Origin: a virus
Length of the DNA: 35,150 nt
Virus record (IMG/VR): IMGVR_UViG_3300042465_004038
Coordinates: 1-35,150 of that record
Strand: one strand, 5' to 3'
The notes beneath the pieces were generated by a model, which ran no database searches, was not told the DNA's origin, and saw only the letters and a list, made by a program, of their open reading frames with translations. Below, piece after piece: positions 15,826 to 22,805 of this stretch. The position numbers and the translations under genes were made by a program. Position 1 is the first letter of the stretch. Each line of letters starts with the position of its first letter.

Positions 15826-16593
15826 TTATAAATTTTTAAATGCTTTTAACGGATAGAATACTAATGAATTACGATAACCTCCTTCAAATGTAGGAATGAT
15901 TGGAGTAACACCATGTATGTTTTTCCAAGCAGGATATACTAGTATTGAATTATCTTTTTGTCCTATGGTTGCGTTGTAGTCAGGTATATGTAGATCACCT
16001 CCTTTTGAATTATGCTTCTTACATATAATAACGTTTACGGCTCCTTGTATGTTTCCTGCATCTCTGTGGAATGGTGCTGATATATTATAGTTTGAGATTG
16101 AACTAGTAAATAGACTGCCAAACTTCCACTTGTCGTCCATGTCTTTAAATAGTTCTATCTGTCTATCATATTGGTTTGGTATTATTTCTTTTATTAGTTG
16201 TTCGCTTTCCTTAGCTAGTAATAACATTGCTTTTATAAATGTTTGCGCAGTCTTTACTGAATGTACGGATGATTTTGAAGCATAGTTTCTTCTCATGTGT
16301 GGTCTTGGCGGAACACTACCTATAATAGTTGAGTATTGGAATACCTGTTGTTCATCTGTATGTATACCACTAGATCTACCCATATTTGTTTTAGGTACAT
16401 TCTTGCTAGTAAGTTCTTTGTCGGCTAGATCCGCAAGTTTACACATCTTGTCCGGCATCTTAGACATATAGAAGCCTATTGGCTCACCGTTGTCGTAAAA
16501 TATACAATCCTCTGTTACATTAGGTTCAATGTACTTGCAGTTGTCTCCAATCTTAATTGAATGCTCAACTAGTTTTAAGTCTATTCTTTTCAT
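15826..16593 (-). CDS. TET/JBP-type 2OG-Fe(II) dioxygenase, predicted DNA base hydroxylase
   Basis: 255 residues. The C-terminal half holds an intact 2-oxoglutarate/Fe(II) site: H176-R-D178 (in SAPFHRDAGN) and H227 (in WKNIHGV) as iron ligands, and R241 (in GGYRNSL) as the likely 2OG-binding arginine. The stretch H-R-D-x-x-N-x-x-G followed by a hydrophobic strand and G198-G199-D resembles the TET/JBP branch, whose members oxidise methyl groups of thymine or 5-methylcytosine in DNA. The start overlaps the kinase gene by 29 bases. Four modification-type genes lie upstream and the terminase downstream. The 2OG enzyme call is strong; DNA base as substrate is inferred from subfamily pattern and neighbours. 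A prolyl or small-molecule hydroxylase is the alternative. Confidence 0.8.
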   Translation of the reverse strand: MKRIDLKLVEHSIKIGDNCKYIEPNVTEDCIFYDNGEPIGFYMSKMPDKMCKLADLADKELTSKNVPKTNMGRSSGIHTDEQQVFQYSTIIGSVPPRPHMRRNYASKSSVHSVKTAQTFIKAMLLLAKESEQLIKEIIPNQYDRQIELFKDMDDKWKFGSLFTSSISNYNISAPFHRDAGNIQGAVNVIICKKHNSKGGDLHIPDYNATIGQKDNSILVYPAWKNIHGVTPIIPTFEGGYRNSLVFYPLKAFKNL

Positions 16594-17098
16594 TTATTTC
16601 TATATCTAATATTTTATAAAATTCATCTTTTACTTCTTGTATAGATCTGTTATTGTCTATAATATATAATTTTCTCATACCATTGGTTTTTTTTATCAAC
16701 GATATATGATTTTTAAGTTTATTGTTATATGTAGCAACGTTTATTGTTTTACCTCTTTGCGAGATCCTTTTAAGATTGTTTTCAAAGTCTGTTTTTAAAT
16801 AGTACAATACCAAGTCAAAATAAGGCCTCAACTCTTCAAAATCTTTTATTTGACAATAATAGTTTCCTGCTATTAATATATTCTTATCTGTATTGCGCTT
16901 TATTTCGTTTAGTACATCTTCTTTTTTATGATAACATAAACTGTCTGCACCCCTTATTTTAGTACCTAGTACATATACATTATTCCGGATCTCTAAAAAC
17001 ATTGATGTCCTAGACAATATAGGCTCCTCTATTAAAGTTGATTTGCCTACACCGTAATTACCTACAATAAAAAATACTTTCTTTTTAGCTATACTCAT
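16565..17098 (-). CDS. P-loop kinase, predicted hydroxymethyl-base DNA kinase
   Basis: 177 residues. Walker A is GNYGVGKST at residues 13-21. Further conserved-looking points are 'RGADS' (49-53), 'ILIAGNYYCQIKDF' (74-87, at the position of a lid or substrate-binding strand), 'LVLYYLKTDF' (97-105) and basic residues R111 and R115. The size and order fit small P-loop nucleotide kinases found in phage DNA-hypermodification operons, where a kinase phosphorylates the hydroxymethyl group of a base in DNA and so makes a leaving group. It overlaps the transferase gene upstream (14 bases) and the dioxygenase gene downstream (29 bases), implying translation together. Kinase fold is clear; the substrate is inferred from context. 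Confidence 0.75.
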   Translation of the reverse strand: MSIAKKKVFFIVGNYGVGKSTLIEEPILSRTSMFLEIRNNVYVLGTKIRGADSLCYHKKEDVLNEIKRNTDKNILIAGNYYCQIKDFEELRPYFDLVLYYLKTDFENNLKRISQRGKTINVATYNNKLKNHISLIKKTNGMRKLYIIDNNRSIQEVKDEFYKILDIEINEKNRLKTS

Positions 17099-17909
17099 TC
17101 AAATAGTTTTTTGTAAATGTTTCAGATCTAAATTCCCATAGTACGTTCCAATATACTCCCTGAGTAATTTTACTCTGCATATCAATTAATTCTTTTCTCA
17201 TTCTTTCAATATAGTATCCTACAAATCTTTTACCGTTCCTATACTTCTTATATGCGCACAAAGTAGTTTCTATTTGGAATATATCACCTTGATTCTCTTT
17301 TAATACCTTTATAAACTCGTTATGTAAGTACAAAGCATCCTTTGATGTTATTTTTTTATCAACCAAATCAATTCTACCGATCGCATATGCCAATCCATTC
17401 CTGCAGGATTCCGCTTCAATCATATTCAAATACGTTGGTTTTAAGTTTACATCTGTTATTTGATTTAATACATCTAGATAATTGAATAATGAAAACCGGC
17501 CAAAGTATTTTATGCTTTCTATTTTCTTATAGATCTTTTGCCATGTTGTAGATCTAAAATAGTTCTGTTGGTTATTCCTTACTAATGACTTATAACTTAT
17601 AAAGCACTCTACAAACTGATCATTTGACTTTATCCTTAGCCGGTCAGTTTGAAATAATAGATTATGTTTATTTTTATTCCACCATTTACTTAGCCTGTCT
17701 ATATCAACGCATTCAAAGTCAGGAAACTCATTGTATATGTAAAAAGTAGTAACTGCTGAATAACAAGTGCCGTATAAAAAAGCAATCCAATATCTTTGCT
17801 CAATATTAAGTTCATAACGATCTGAAATATACTTTAAGCAAGTTATAGATGGATCAATATCTTTAGCTAGTAAACTTTGTTTATGATATGTCTTGTAGTC
17901 TATTACCAC
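17085..17909 (-). CDS. Amino-acid:DNA transferase / aGPT-Pplase-like protein
   Basis: 274 residues, all-helical. Distinctive points are 'QRYWIAFLYGTCYSAVTTFY' (38-57), 'FQTDRLRIKSNDQF' (86-99), 'IKYFGRFSLFNYLD' (133-146) and 'ESCRNGLAYAIG' (167-178). I recognise this set as the alpha-glutamyl/putrescinyl-thymine pyrophosphorylase (aGPT-Pplase) clade, later called amino-acid:DNA transferases. These are predicted or shown in other phages to replace a (pyro)phosphate on 5-hydroxymethyluracil in DNA with an amino acid or amine. The gene lies between the amidotransferase and the kinase and overlaps both. Which nucleophile it uses cannot be read from the sequence. Identification rests on recalled family motifs, so a profile search is the key check. 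Confidence 0.7.
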   Translation of the reverse strand: MVIDYKTYHKQSLLAKDIDPSITCLKYISDRYELNIEQRYWIAFLYGTCYSAVTTFYIYNEFPDFECVDIDRLSKWWNKNKHNLLFQTDRLRIKSNDQFVECFISYKSLVRNNQQNYFRSTTWQKIYKKIESIKYFGRFSLFNYLDVLNQITDVNLKPTYLNMIEAESCRNGLAYAIGRIDLVDKKITSKDALYLHNEFIKVLKENQGDIFQIETTLCAYKKYRNGKRFVGYYIERMRKELIDMQSKITQGVYWNVLWEFRSETFTKNYLNEYS

Positions 17910-18493
17910 TCGTATAAGTTTAAGTTGGTTACTTCTTTTTGTATAACAATACCGCTTCGTTTCATTATATCCTTAGTAGAACAAATAATAATGTTATTGT
18001 CATCGTTGAAGTATAAAGGCCTTTTTTTGTTCCTCAGGGCAATTAACTTTCCATTGTCAAGTCCTAACATGGCGAATGTTATGTTATCTCTTAAAACAAA
18101 CGATTTGTTGTCAAATTTTTGAATTAAAACATATCCATCGTTTTCTATTTCCATCTTGACTCCAAATTCCTTTTCTATCTCGTTTTTACTTTTCTGTGAA
18201 ATAACTCCGTTGAATACTATTGATTTGTTTTCAAAAGTTATCGGTTGGTTATTTTCCATTACATTAAAGTCTCCACTAGTAGAATATCTAAAATGAGCAA
18301 TAAATAGATCAGGTGCTATTGAATGTATTTTATTTTTAAACTCTTTGTAATCAAGGTATTTGTATGTTTGTATTATACCATTGTTATAATAGGAGAACCC
18401 AAATGCGTGGATTCCCCTTAGCCGGCTTTCATCAAACACCTTGTCTAATAAATTTATATCATATACACCTTTGAAACCTATTACTGAACACAT
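17903..18493 (-). CDS. Stand-alone class II glutamine amidotransferase (Ntn hydrolase)
   Basis: 196 residues beginning Met-Cys, so removal of Met1 exposes the nucleophile Cys2 as in GlmS, AsnB and PurF. Other hallmarks are present: 'RGIHAFGFSYY' (24-34, equivalent to RGPDxxG), 'IAHFRYSTSG' with the glutamine-carboxylate-binding Arg, 'NNQPI', 'FNGVISQ' (oxyanion-hole Asn-Gly) and 'ENDGYVLI', followed by the late 'RNKKRPLYF' strand. There is only the glutaminase domain; no synthetase or isomerase partner is fused. It would release ammonia from glutamine for another enzyme. Its position between the ParB-like and transferase genes suggests it amidates the moiety added to DNA. The fold is strongly supported; the acceptor is unknown. 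Confidence 0.85.
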   Translation of the reverse strand: MCSVIGFKGVYDINLLDKVFDESRLRGIHAFGFSYYNNGIIQTYKYLDYKEFKNKIHSIAPDLFIAHFRYSTSGDFNVMENNQPITFENKSIVFNGVISQKSKNEIEKEFGVKMEIENDGYVLIQKFDNKSFVLRDNITFAMLGLDNGKLIALRNKKRPLYFNDDNNIIICSTKDIMKRSGIVIQKEVTNLNLYEW

Positions 18494-19075
18494 TTAGTTG
18501 TTTTTAGATTGCTCTAATTTTAGTTGCTCAATCAGGAACCCACCAATGTAAAGTTCTTTGTCTCTCCAATATTTAACGATCTTTAAGGCCTCTTCATAAT
18601 GCTCAAGTTCAAACTCAATCAATATAGCCTTCTTTACTCCATCTGACATTTCGCCAAGTTCTTTTGATACATCCTCTCCATCAAGTATTGAGTAGTCAAC
18701 ATCTGCAGGTTGATTCCAAACGTCAAAACCCCACTCTTGTAACTGCTCTGAATCCCAATCATTTGCTAATTCATCCCAATTCCAATCACCAAAGCCTACA
18801 TTGTCCTTAATGATAAATTCTCTTTGCTGCTGCTCTGATAAATCTTTTGCCTTTATAATATATACCTCAGTCAATCCGGCTTCAATACAGGCTCTTAAAC
18901 GCATATTGCCGCCTAGTACAATCATATCCTCGTTAACTACAATAGGCCTTATCTCAAGCATTGTAGGAAATTCTTTTATTGATGTAACAAGTTTTCTAAA
19001 TTTGTCATCCTTAATTATTCTAGGATTATTTTCATTAGGCTTTACTTGTTCTATTTTTACTTTTTCAATTTTCAT
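18494..19075 (-). CDS. ParB/Srx-fold protein
   Basis: 193 residues. The N-terminal 100 residues are a ParB-type nuclease-like domain: 'VKPNENNPRIIKDDKFRKL', 'IRPIVVNEDMIVLGGNMRLR' with the GGxxR motif, then 'EVYIIKAKDLSEQQQREFII'. The acidic middle ('GFGDWNWDELANDWDSEQLQ') is seen in phage ParB-like proteins that also have a methyltransferase or packaging partner. Related domains bind or cut DNA, or use nucleotide triphosphates. It begins the tight five-gene modification block and ends one base before the amidotransferase gene starts. It might target the modification enzymes to DNA; this is inference from context. Chromosome partition is unlikely for a phage of this type. Confidence 0.8.
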   Translation of the reverse strand: MKIEKVKIEQVKPNENNPRIIKDDKFRKLVTSIKEFPTMLEIRPIVVNEDMIVLGGNMRLRACIEAGLTEVYIIKAKDLSEQQQREFIIKDNVGFGDWNWDELANDWDSEQLQEWGFDVWNQPADVDYSILDGEDVSKELGEMSDGVKKAILIEFELEHYEEALKIVKYWRDKELYIGGFLIEQLKLEQSKNN

Positions 19076-19077
19076 AT

Positions 19078-19608
19078 TTATTTTAATTTATATAGTTTAC
19101 TCCAAGTTGTCGGCACGTTCATATATTTTACTAGATCGTAACCTAGTTTATCAAATAGTACATTCCATTCCTGATCGTTTTTAATATTTATATGACCCCA
19201 ATCTGCATCACCATCTGTTTTGTTAGGTGTTGAACTGAATAGTATATAATTAGGCCTGATCTTTTTAAATAATGATTTCAATTCCTTGTCTGTCATATGT
19301 TCAGCAACTTCTATGAATACAAGTAGATCCGTTGTAATAGGTAACGGTAATATAACTAAATGCGGCAAGTTTTCTCTTATATACTCCCTATGCGCTTCAA
19401 AATATTCGTACCCAACTATATTGTAAGACTTTCTATGAAAAGCATCTGAGTACGCACCTACACCGGCACCGTAATCAAGTACAGATTCAAATTGTACTTC
19501 TTTTGCTATAGCCTCAACTGTAGCATCACATAGGCTAATAAAATCTTGATTGAACGGGCTTATACCCATTTTCAATTCTGCTTCTAAAAATTGTTTGTCT
19601 GTTATCAT
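19078..19608 (-). CDS. Class I SAM-dependent methyltransferase, unknown substrate
   Basis: 176 residues with a Rossmann-type methyltransferase layout: motif I 'VLDYGAGVGAYSDAF' (about 42-56), acidic end of strand 2 'IVGYEYFEAH', motif IV region 'LLVFIEVAEHMTDKELKSLF', and a later 'NYILFSSTPN' strand. The 'E-V-x-E-H' form resembles small-molecule or Methyltransf_11/23-type enzymes. It lacks the PCQ and ENV motifs of cytosine-C5 methyltransferases and the DPPY motif of adenine enzymes. It lies just upstream of the ParB-like gene and overlaps the preceding gene by 4 bases. It could methylate a hypermodified base, a sugar or a protein. Confidence 0.8.
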   Translation of the reverse strand: MITDKQFLEAELKMGISPFNQDFISLCDATVEAIAKEVQFESVLDYGAGVGAYSDAFHRKSYNIVGYEYFEAHREYIRENLPHLVILPLPITTDLLVFIEVAEHMTDKELKSLFKKIRPNYILFSSTPNKTDGDADWGHINIKNDQEWNVLFDKLGYDLVKYMNVPTTWSKLYKLK

Positions 19609-19931
19609 TTTATTCTATTTTCGTATAAATTCCTTCTTTCGTATTCCTTTGTTATTATCTCTTCTATTGTAACCGGTTTAGGATTCTCTATCTCGTATTT
19701 GTTTACAAACCTAACCATATTTTTTATAGCTTGAATCATACAACCCTGACAATCACCGGATCTTATACCGGTAATCTCTTGACTATATTCTTTAATCCTG
19801 ATCAATTGATAGTTTGTACCGCACCAACTGCTTTCGTTGTCAAATATTTTAATTAGTTCGAGTATTGTAAATCTCTCATCAATTAGTAATGCGCCTTGCA
19901 TCTCGTTGTATATCTCTTCGTATCTTCTCAT
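19605..19931 (-). CDS. Hypothetical protein (108 aa) with CxxC motif
   Basis: 108 residues, mixed charged and helical, with the motif 'SGDCQGCMIQAIKNMVRF' in the centre and a lone Cys upstream (SSWCGTN). The CxxC pair next to a helix could bind metal, but too few ligands are visible to claim a zinc finger. It overlaps the methyltransferase gene by 4 bases (ATGA type) and so is translated with it. I do not recognise the family. Confidence 0.65.
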   Translation of the reverse strand: MRRYEEIYNEMQGALLIDERFTILELIKIFDNESSWCGTNYQLIRIKEYSQEITGIRSGDCQGCMIQAIKNMVRFVNKYEIENPKPVTIEEIITKEYERRNLYENRIK

Positions 19932-19934
19932 AAT

Positions 19935-20165
19935 TTAAAATTTAAATAATAATCTTTTAAGTATAATAGAACAATATGCACCATATCCTGCATAAGCAAA
20001 AGGCTCTGCATAAGTTTGCAAATTGAAAACATAAGTAACTACACACACCCAAAATGTAAGACATACGATGCAGTTAAAAGGTTTAAAGTCTAACCAAGAT
20101 GGGAATTGAGTAAGTGAAAAGAATGATACGAATACCATCGCTATTCCTATTGAAGTTAATATCAT
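19935..20165 (-). CDS. Small inner-membrane protein with CxxC loop (76 aa)
   Basis: 76 residues with about three hydrophobic segments: residues 1-20, about 30-48 and 55-72. The loop before the second segment has 'FKPFNCIVCLTFWVCV', a CxxC placed at the membrane edge. Similar short proteins occur in Bacteroidota phages and resemble DUF1360-type membrane proteins. Function is unknown; possibilities include altering the host envelope or blocking superinfection. It lies 3 bases from each neighbour, clearly in the same operon. Confidence 0.65.
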   Translation of the reverse strand: MILTSIGIAMVFVSFFSLTQFPSWLDFKPFNCIVCLTFWVCVVTYVFNLQTYAEPFAYAGYGAYCSIILKRLLFKF

Positions 20166-20168
20166 AAT

Positions 20169-20372
20169 TTAATCTTTAAACGTTTCGTTGTAGTATTTTT
20201 CTCCGGGTAATTCATAATCTAATCCAATTATTTTTATTTGATTACAAGCATCAATTATCTGTTGCTTCTCCATTTCTTTGGCTTTTGCAAATAATCCAAA
20301 TTCATTTACATTATAATTTTGTAGGGCAATTAATTCTTGTTCTAACCATTCAACTGCTGTTTGTTTGCTCAT
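20169..20372 (-). CDS. Small conserved phage protein (67 aa)
   Basis: 67 residues: 'QTAVEWLEQELIAL' at the start, 'KAKEMEKQQIIDACNQ' in the middle and 'EKYYNETF' near the end. I recall this pattern (TAVEWL, MEKxQI, YYNETF) in many small proteins of Bacteroidota phages, always without function. The start overlaps the stop of the glycosyltransferase gene by 4 bases. Helical and probably soluble. Confidence 0.7.
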   Translation of the reverse strand: MSKQTAVEWLEQELIALQNYNVNEFGLFAKAKEMEKQQIIDACNQIKIIGLDYELPGEKYYNETFKD

Positions 20373-21475
20373 AATTTTATTATTTGTTTATATGCGTTAT
20401 ATCTTAACTCTGCTATTTTTTCTATTGATTGTACTTGAACATCTAAATACAATTGCTCGGCTAGATCTTCTATCATATTTGGATTACGGATTAGTTTCAC
20501 CATTTGCTTATACCAATCGTGCTTACTTTTAGCCTTTAAACAATTTTTATCAGTGAGTAAAGTATTGTACGGATGAACATCTGAAACAATTACGGCCTTC
20601 TTTTTAAATCCGGCTTCTAATAGTTTCAAGTTAGATTTCATATTATTAAATCTTGTATCTTTTAAAGGTATCAAAGCAACATTTATACGATCGTAAAAAT
20701 AAGCATAGTTATGAACATCTGTGCTTGGAAAGATCTCAAAATTATTTTCGCTTGCTTTACCCTTACAAGACAACACGCCAAGCATTGCTTCGCTTTCGCC
20801 ATCACCCTTAGCATAACCACCATATACCATCTTGAAACTATCTTTATATCTATAGTCAGTATATAAAGACAAAAGGCTATCGTGCATGAGCATAATATCG
20901 TCAAAATGAGTAATACTACCACTCCAACCAAATACCACACTTAAATCACTCTTAAATGGCACAGGTTCAAACTGAGCAAAGCTAGGCAAACCGTTTGGTA
21001 TCAAATAAGTTTCTTTGCTTCCAAATTCTTTTTTTATCTGATCCGATAATAATTGATGAGTACAAGTAATTACATCAGCGTATTTTATTGAATCTTTTAC
21101 ATCGGCTCCAATACCATCTCTCTTAGATACATTATATAAAATATGATTAGTTGGTAGTTGAAAGTCATCATCCATATCAAGAACAAATTTAACTCCTGCT
21201 TTCTTTATTTTCTCTGCTACTTTTTTTGATTCAAGTATTTTAGACATCGTTCTATTTGCTACAACTAAATCAAATCTTTGAATAAACTCAATCGAATCTA
21301 CACCATCAATAATATTTGAATCAATGTCACCTACTTGATGTAATTCAACATCATCAAAATATTTAAACAATGCTCTATGCGGATTCAATAACCTATGATA
21401 ATCAACACCGTTTAATGTTGACTTTTCTCCAACTTGTGTTTCGCTATAGCTAGGAATTAATACTAGTATTTTCAT
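20369..21475 (-). CDS. GT-B glycosyltransferase (GT4-like)
   Basis: 368 residues in two Rossmann-like halves. The N-terminal half starts 'MKILVLIPSYSETQVGEKS' and includes 'GVKFVLDMDDDFQLP'. The C-terminal half starts after 'YLIPNGLPSF' with 'VFGWSGSITHFDD', contains 'VALIPLKDTRFNNMKSNLKL', where the acidic/basic pattern resembles the sugar-nucleotide-binding E-x(7)-E region, and ends with helices. This is a GT-B fold, closest to GT4-like enzymes. The acceptor could be modified DNA bases, virion proteins or host surface. Position upstream of the methyltransferase and DNA-modification genes makes DNA glycosylation possible but not shown. No signal or membrane anchor is seen. Confidence 0.8.
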   Translation of the reverse strand: MKILVLIPSYSETQVGEKSTLNGVDYHRLLNPHRALFKYFDDVELHQVGDIDSNIIDGVDSIEFIQRFDLVVANRTMSKILESKKVAEKIKKAGVKFVLDMDDDFQLPTNHILYNVSKRDGIGADVKDSIKYADVITCTHQLLSDQIKKEFGSKETYLIPNGLPSFAQFEPVPFKSDLSVVFGWSGSITHFDDIMLMHDSLLSLYTDYRYKDSFKMVYGGYAKGDGESEAMLGVLSCKGKASENNFEIFPSTDVHNYAYFYDRINVALIPLKDTRFNNMKSNLKLLEAGFKKKAVIVSDVHPYNTLLTDKNCLKAKSKHDWYKQMVKLIRNPNMIEDLAEQLYLDVQVQSIEKIAELRYNAYKQIIKL

Positions 21476-21477
21476 AT

Positions 21478-21978
21478 TTATTTTAAAGTATTTGCAAATT
21501 TTTTTATACGATCTTTTGCTTTTCGTAATGTCTCATAACTTATTCCGGTTGCCCTGTGAACTTTTGATAATGTACCTAGTTCATTATAATAAAGCAGGAT
21601 CCGGTTATCAATCTCATCTAGATCTAGCATAAACTGTTCTATAATATTTAGATCTATAATGTTATCAAATTCTTGATCCTGACATGATTTATCTTCAATC
21701 TCCTGCAATGTATCTTCTTTTGAGTAAATATACCCATAATCCTCATTTTTATAAATTATATATCCTAGTTTGCCTTGTTTGCTTATTATATTTCTAGCTA
21801 CACAAAAAAACCAAAAAGACAAGTGCTCTTTGGTTGGTAATCTCTCTTCTTTAATAGTCAGTATTTGCTCGCATACTTCTTGAAAAATATCGTCGCAGTA
21901 TTTTTTGTTTATTTTAAAGCAAGTAGTTTTGTAACTCTCGTTGTTTAAAATTTCATTTATAATCTCTATTCTAGTCAC
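21478..21978 (-). CDS. Sigma-70-like transcription factor (phage sigma)
   Basis: 166 residues starting at a GTG. The first half holds a region-2-like segment: 'YCDDIFQEVCEQILT' (DxxQE form) and 'LSFWFFCVARNIIS', as in ECF sigma factors. The second half has a region-4 helix-turn-helix: 'LDEIDNRILLYY', 'LSKVHRATGISYETLRKAKD'. It lies 2 bases before the glycosyltransferase gene and just after an intrinsic terminator. It is well placed to switch transcription to the downstream modification, packaging and virion genes, and could recognise the A/T motif found before five virion genes. Recognition of that motif is inference. A repressor or antisigma role is the alternative. Confidence 0.75.
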   Translation of the reverse strand: MTRIEIINEILNNESYKTTCFKINKKYCDDIFQEVCEQILTIKEERLPTKEHLSFWFFCVARNIISKQGKLGYIIYKNEDYGYIYSKEDTLQEIEDKSCQDQEFDNIIDLNIIEQFMLDLDEIDNRILLYYNELGTLSKVHRATGISYETLRKAKDRIKKFANTLK

Positions 21979-21992
21979 AATTTTTTTTACAT

Positions 21993-22018
21993 AAAAAAAG
22001 CACCAATAAATTGATGCT
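21993..22018 (-). terminator. Intrinsic terminator between early region and sigma-like gene
   Basis: Minus strand: AGCATCAAT, loop TT, ATTGGTGCT (one G-T pair), then a run of seven T. It lies 32 bases after the 95-residue gene and 15 bases before the GTG start of the sigma-like gene, marking the end of the early operon. Confidence 0.8.
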
Positions 22019-22049
22019 CCAAAAATAGATCTATTATAATTCTATTTTA

Positions 22050-22337
22050 TTAACAAGTTTTACACAGTCTTTCATTAGCTTCGTAGTAGTTATCAAAAAA
22101 CTCCTCTTCGCCGTTATCAAAGTCTGTAATTATAAACTCAACATCCTGACCAAAGCAAGATGCTATTTGTACTCCGTTCTCAAGAGCAATATAAACATAG
22201 CCTGAATTATTATTCATACCTATATCCATTATCTCTTCACCAAAGCAATTACCTAAGTATGCTTGTTGTACTTTAATCCAAGATCTAAAATCTGAACTAC
22301 CTAATTTGCTTAAAAAATTTTGAATTTGATTTTCCAT
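22050..22337 (-). CDS. Hypothetical protein (95 aa), last gene of early operon
   Basis: 95 residues, mixed alpha/beta. It starts 'MENQIQNFLSKLGSSDFRSW' and has 'GYVYIALENGVQIASCFGQD' and 'EFFDNYYEANERLCKTC' at the end. Two cysteines close the protein (CKTC). Not recognised. It ends just before an intrinsic terminator and follows the 119-residue gene by 12 bases. Confidence 0.65.
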   Translation of the reverse strand: MENQIQNFLSKLGSSDFRSWIKVQQAYLGNCFGEEIMDIGMNNNSGYVYIALENGVQIASCFGQDVEFIITDFDNGEEEFFDNYYEANERLCKTC

Positions 22338-22349
22338 TGTTTTTATTTT

Positions 22350-22709
22350 TTATTTTGAGTATTTAACTATTTGTTTTAATTCTTTAAGCATTTGCATTGT
22401 AGCTACAAATTTCCAAGTGCTTACTTCTCTGTGCATTGTTCCTGAACTATTTTCTCTTACATTGTAATCTTGACTAATAAAATTTTGAAATTTAGTTATC
22501 CAATAATCAAATATCTCTTCATAGGTCAATTCGCAGTCTTTTACCATATCTTTTAAAATAGCTTTGTAATGATCTAACTTGTACGATTCAATATATAAAT
22601 CCTCGCATATCCAAGGTAAATTATAACAAACATTTTCTATTAGTTTTTTGTTCATTTCAAAAACATTTAATTCTTTTTGTTCTACGATATTTTGTAATTC
22701 TATTCTCAT
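22350..22709 (-). CDS. Hypothetical protein (119 aa)
   Basis: 119 residues, mainly helical, with several aromatic positions (NLPWICEDLYIESYKLDHY; FDYWITKFQNF). The late segment 'SSGTMHREVSTWKFVATMQM' is unusual. No family recognised. The gene follows a 96-base non-coding gap with a hairpin and has an AAAAATTATG start region. Confidence 0.65.
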   Translation of the reverse strand: MRIELQNIVEQKELNVFEMNKKLIENVCYNLPWICEDLYIESYKLDHYKAILKDMVKDCELTYEEIFDYWITKFQNFISQDYNVRENSSGTMHREVSTWKFVATMQMLKELKQIVKYSK

Positions 22710-22805
22710 AATTTTTAATTTTTATTTGTTTATTTAATTTTAAAAAAGATGTCTTTCCATCAGTCAACCCTGTACGAATACTGTGGGATTTTTTATCTTT
22801 ATTTT
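22710..22805 (-). other. Non-coding gap with two short hairpins
   Basis: The minus strand has an imperfect stem CCC-ACA-GTA, tetraloop TTCG, TAC-A-GGG (about 22768-22787). Downstream is a short GATG/CATC stem followed by six T (about 22743-22760). Neither is strong; together they might act as an attenuator between the 153- and 119-residue genes. No ORF is visible. Confidence 0.35.

Noticed and set aside
18801-19184. 127-codon plus-strand frame, and a 122-codon one at 27262-27630
   Set aside because: Both are antisense to well-supported genes (ParB-like; YqaJ nuclease) and have no start context or recognisable product.
22730-22800. TTGACT ... TAAAAT as an E. coli-type sigma-70 promoter
   Set aside because: Spacing is 19 bases, and Bacteroidota use a different consensus; the match is expected by chance in A/T-rich DNA.
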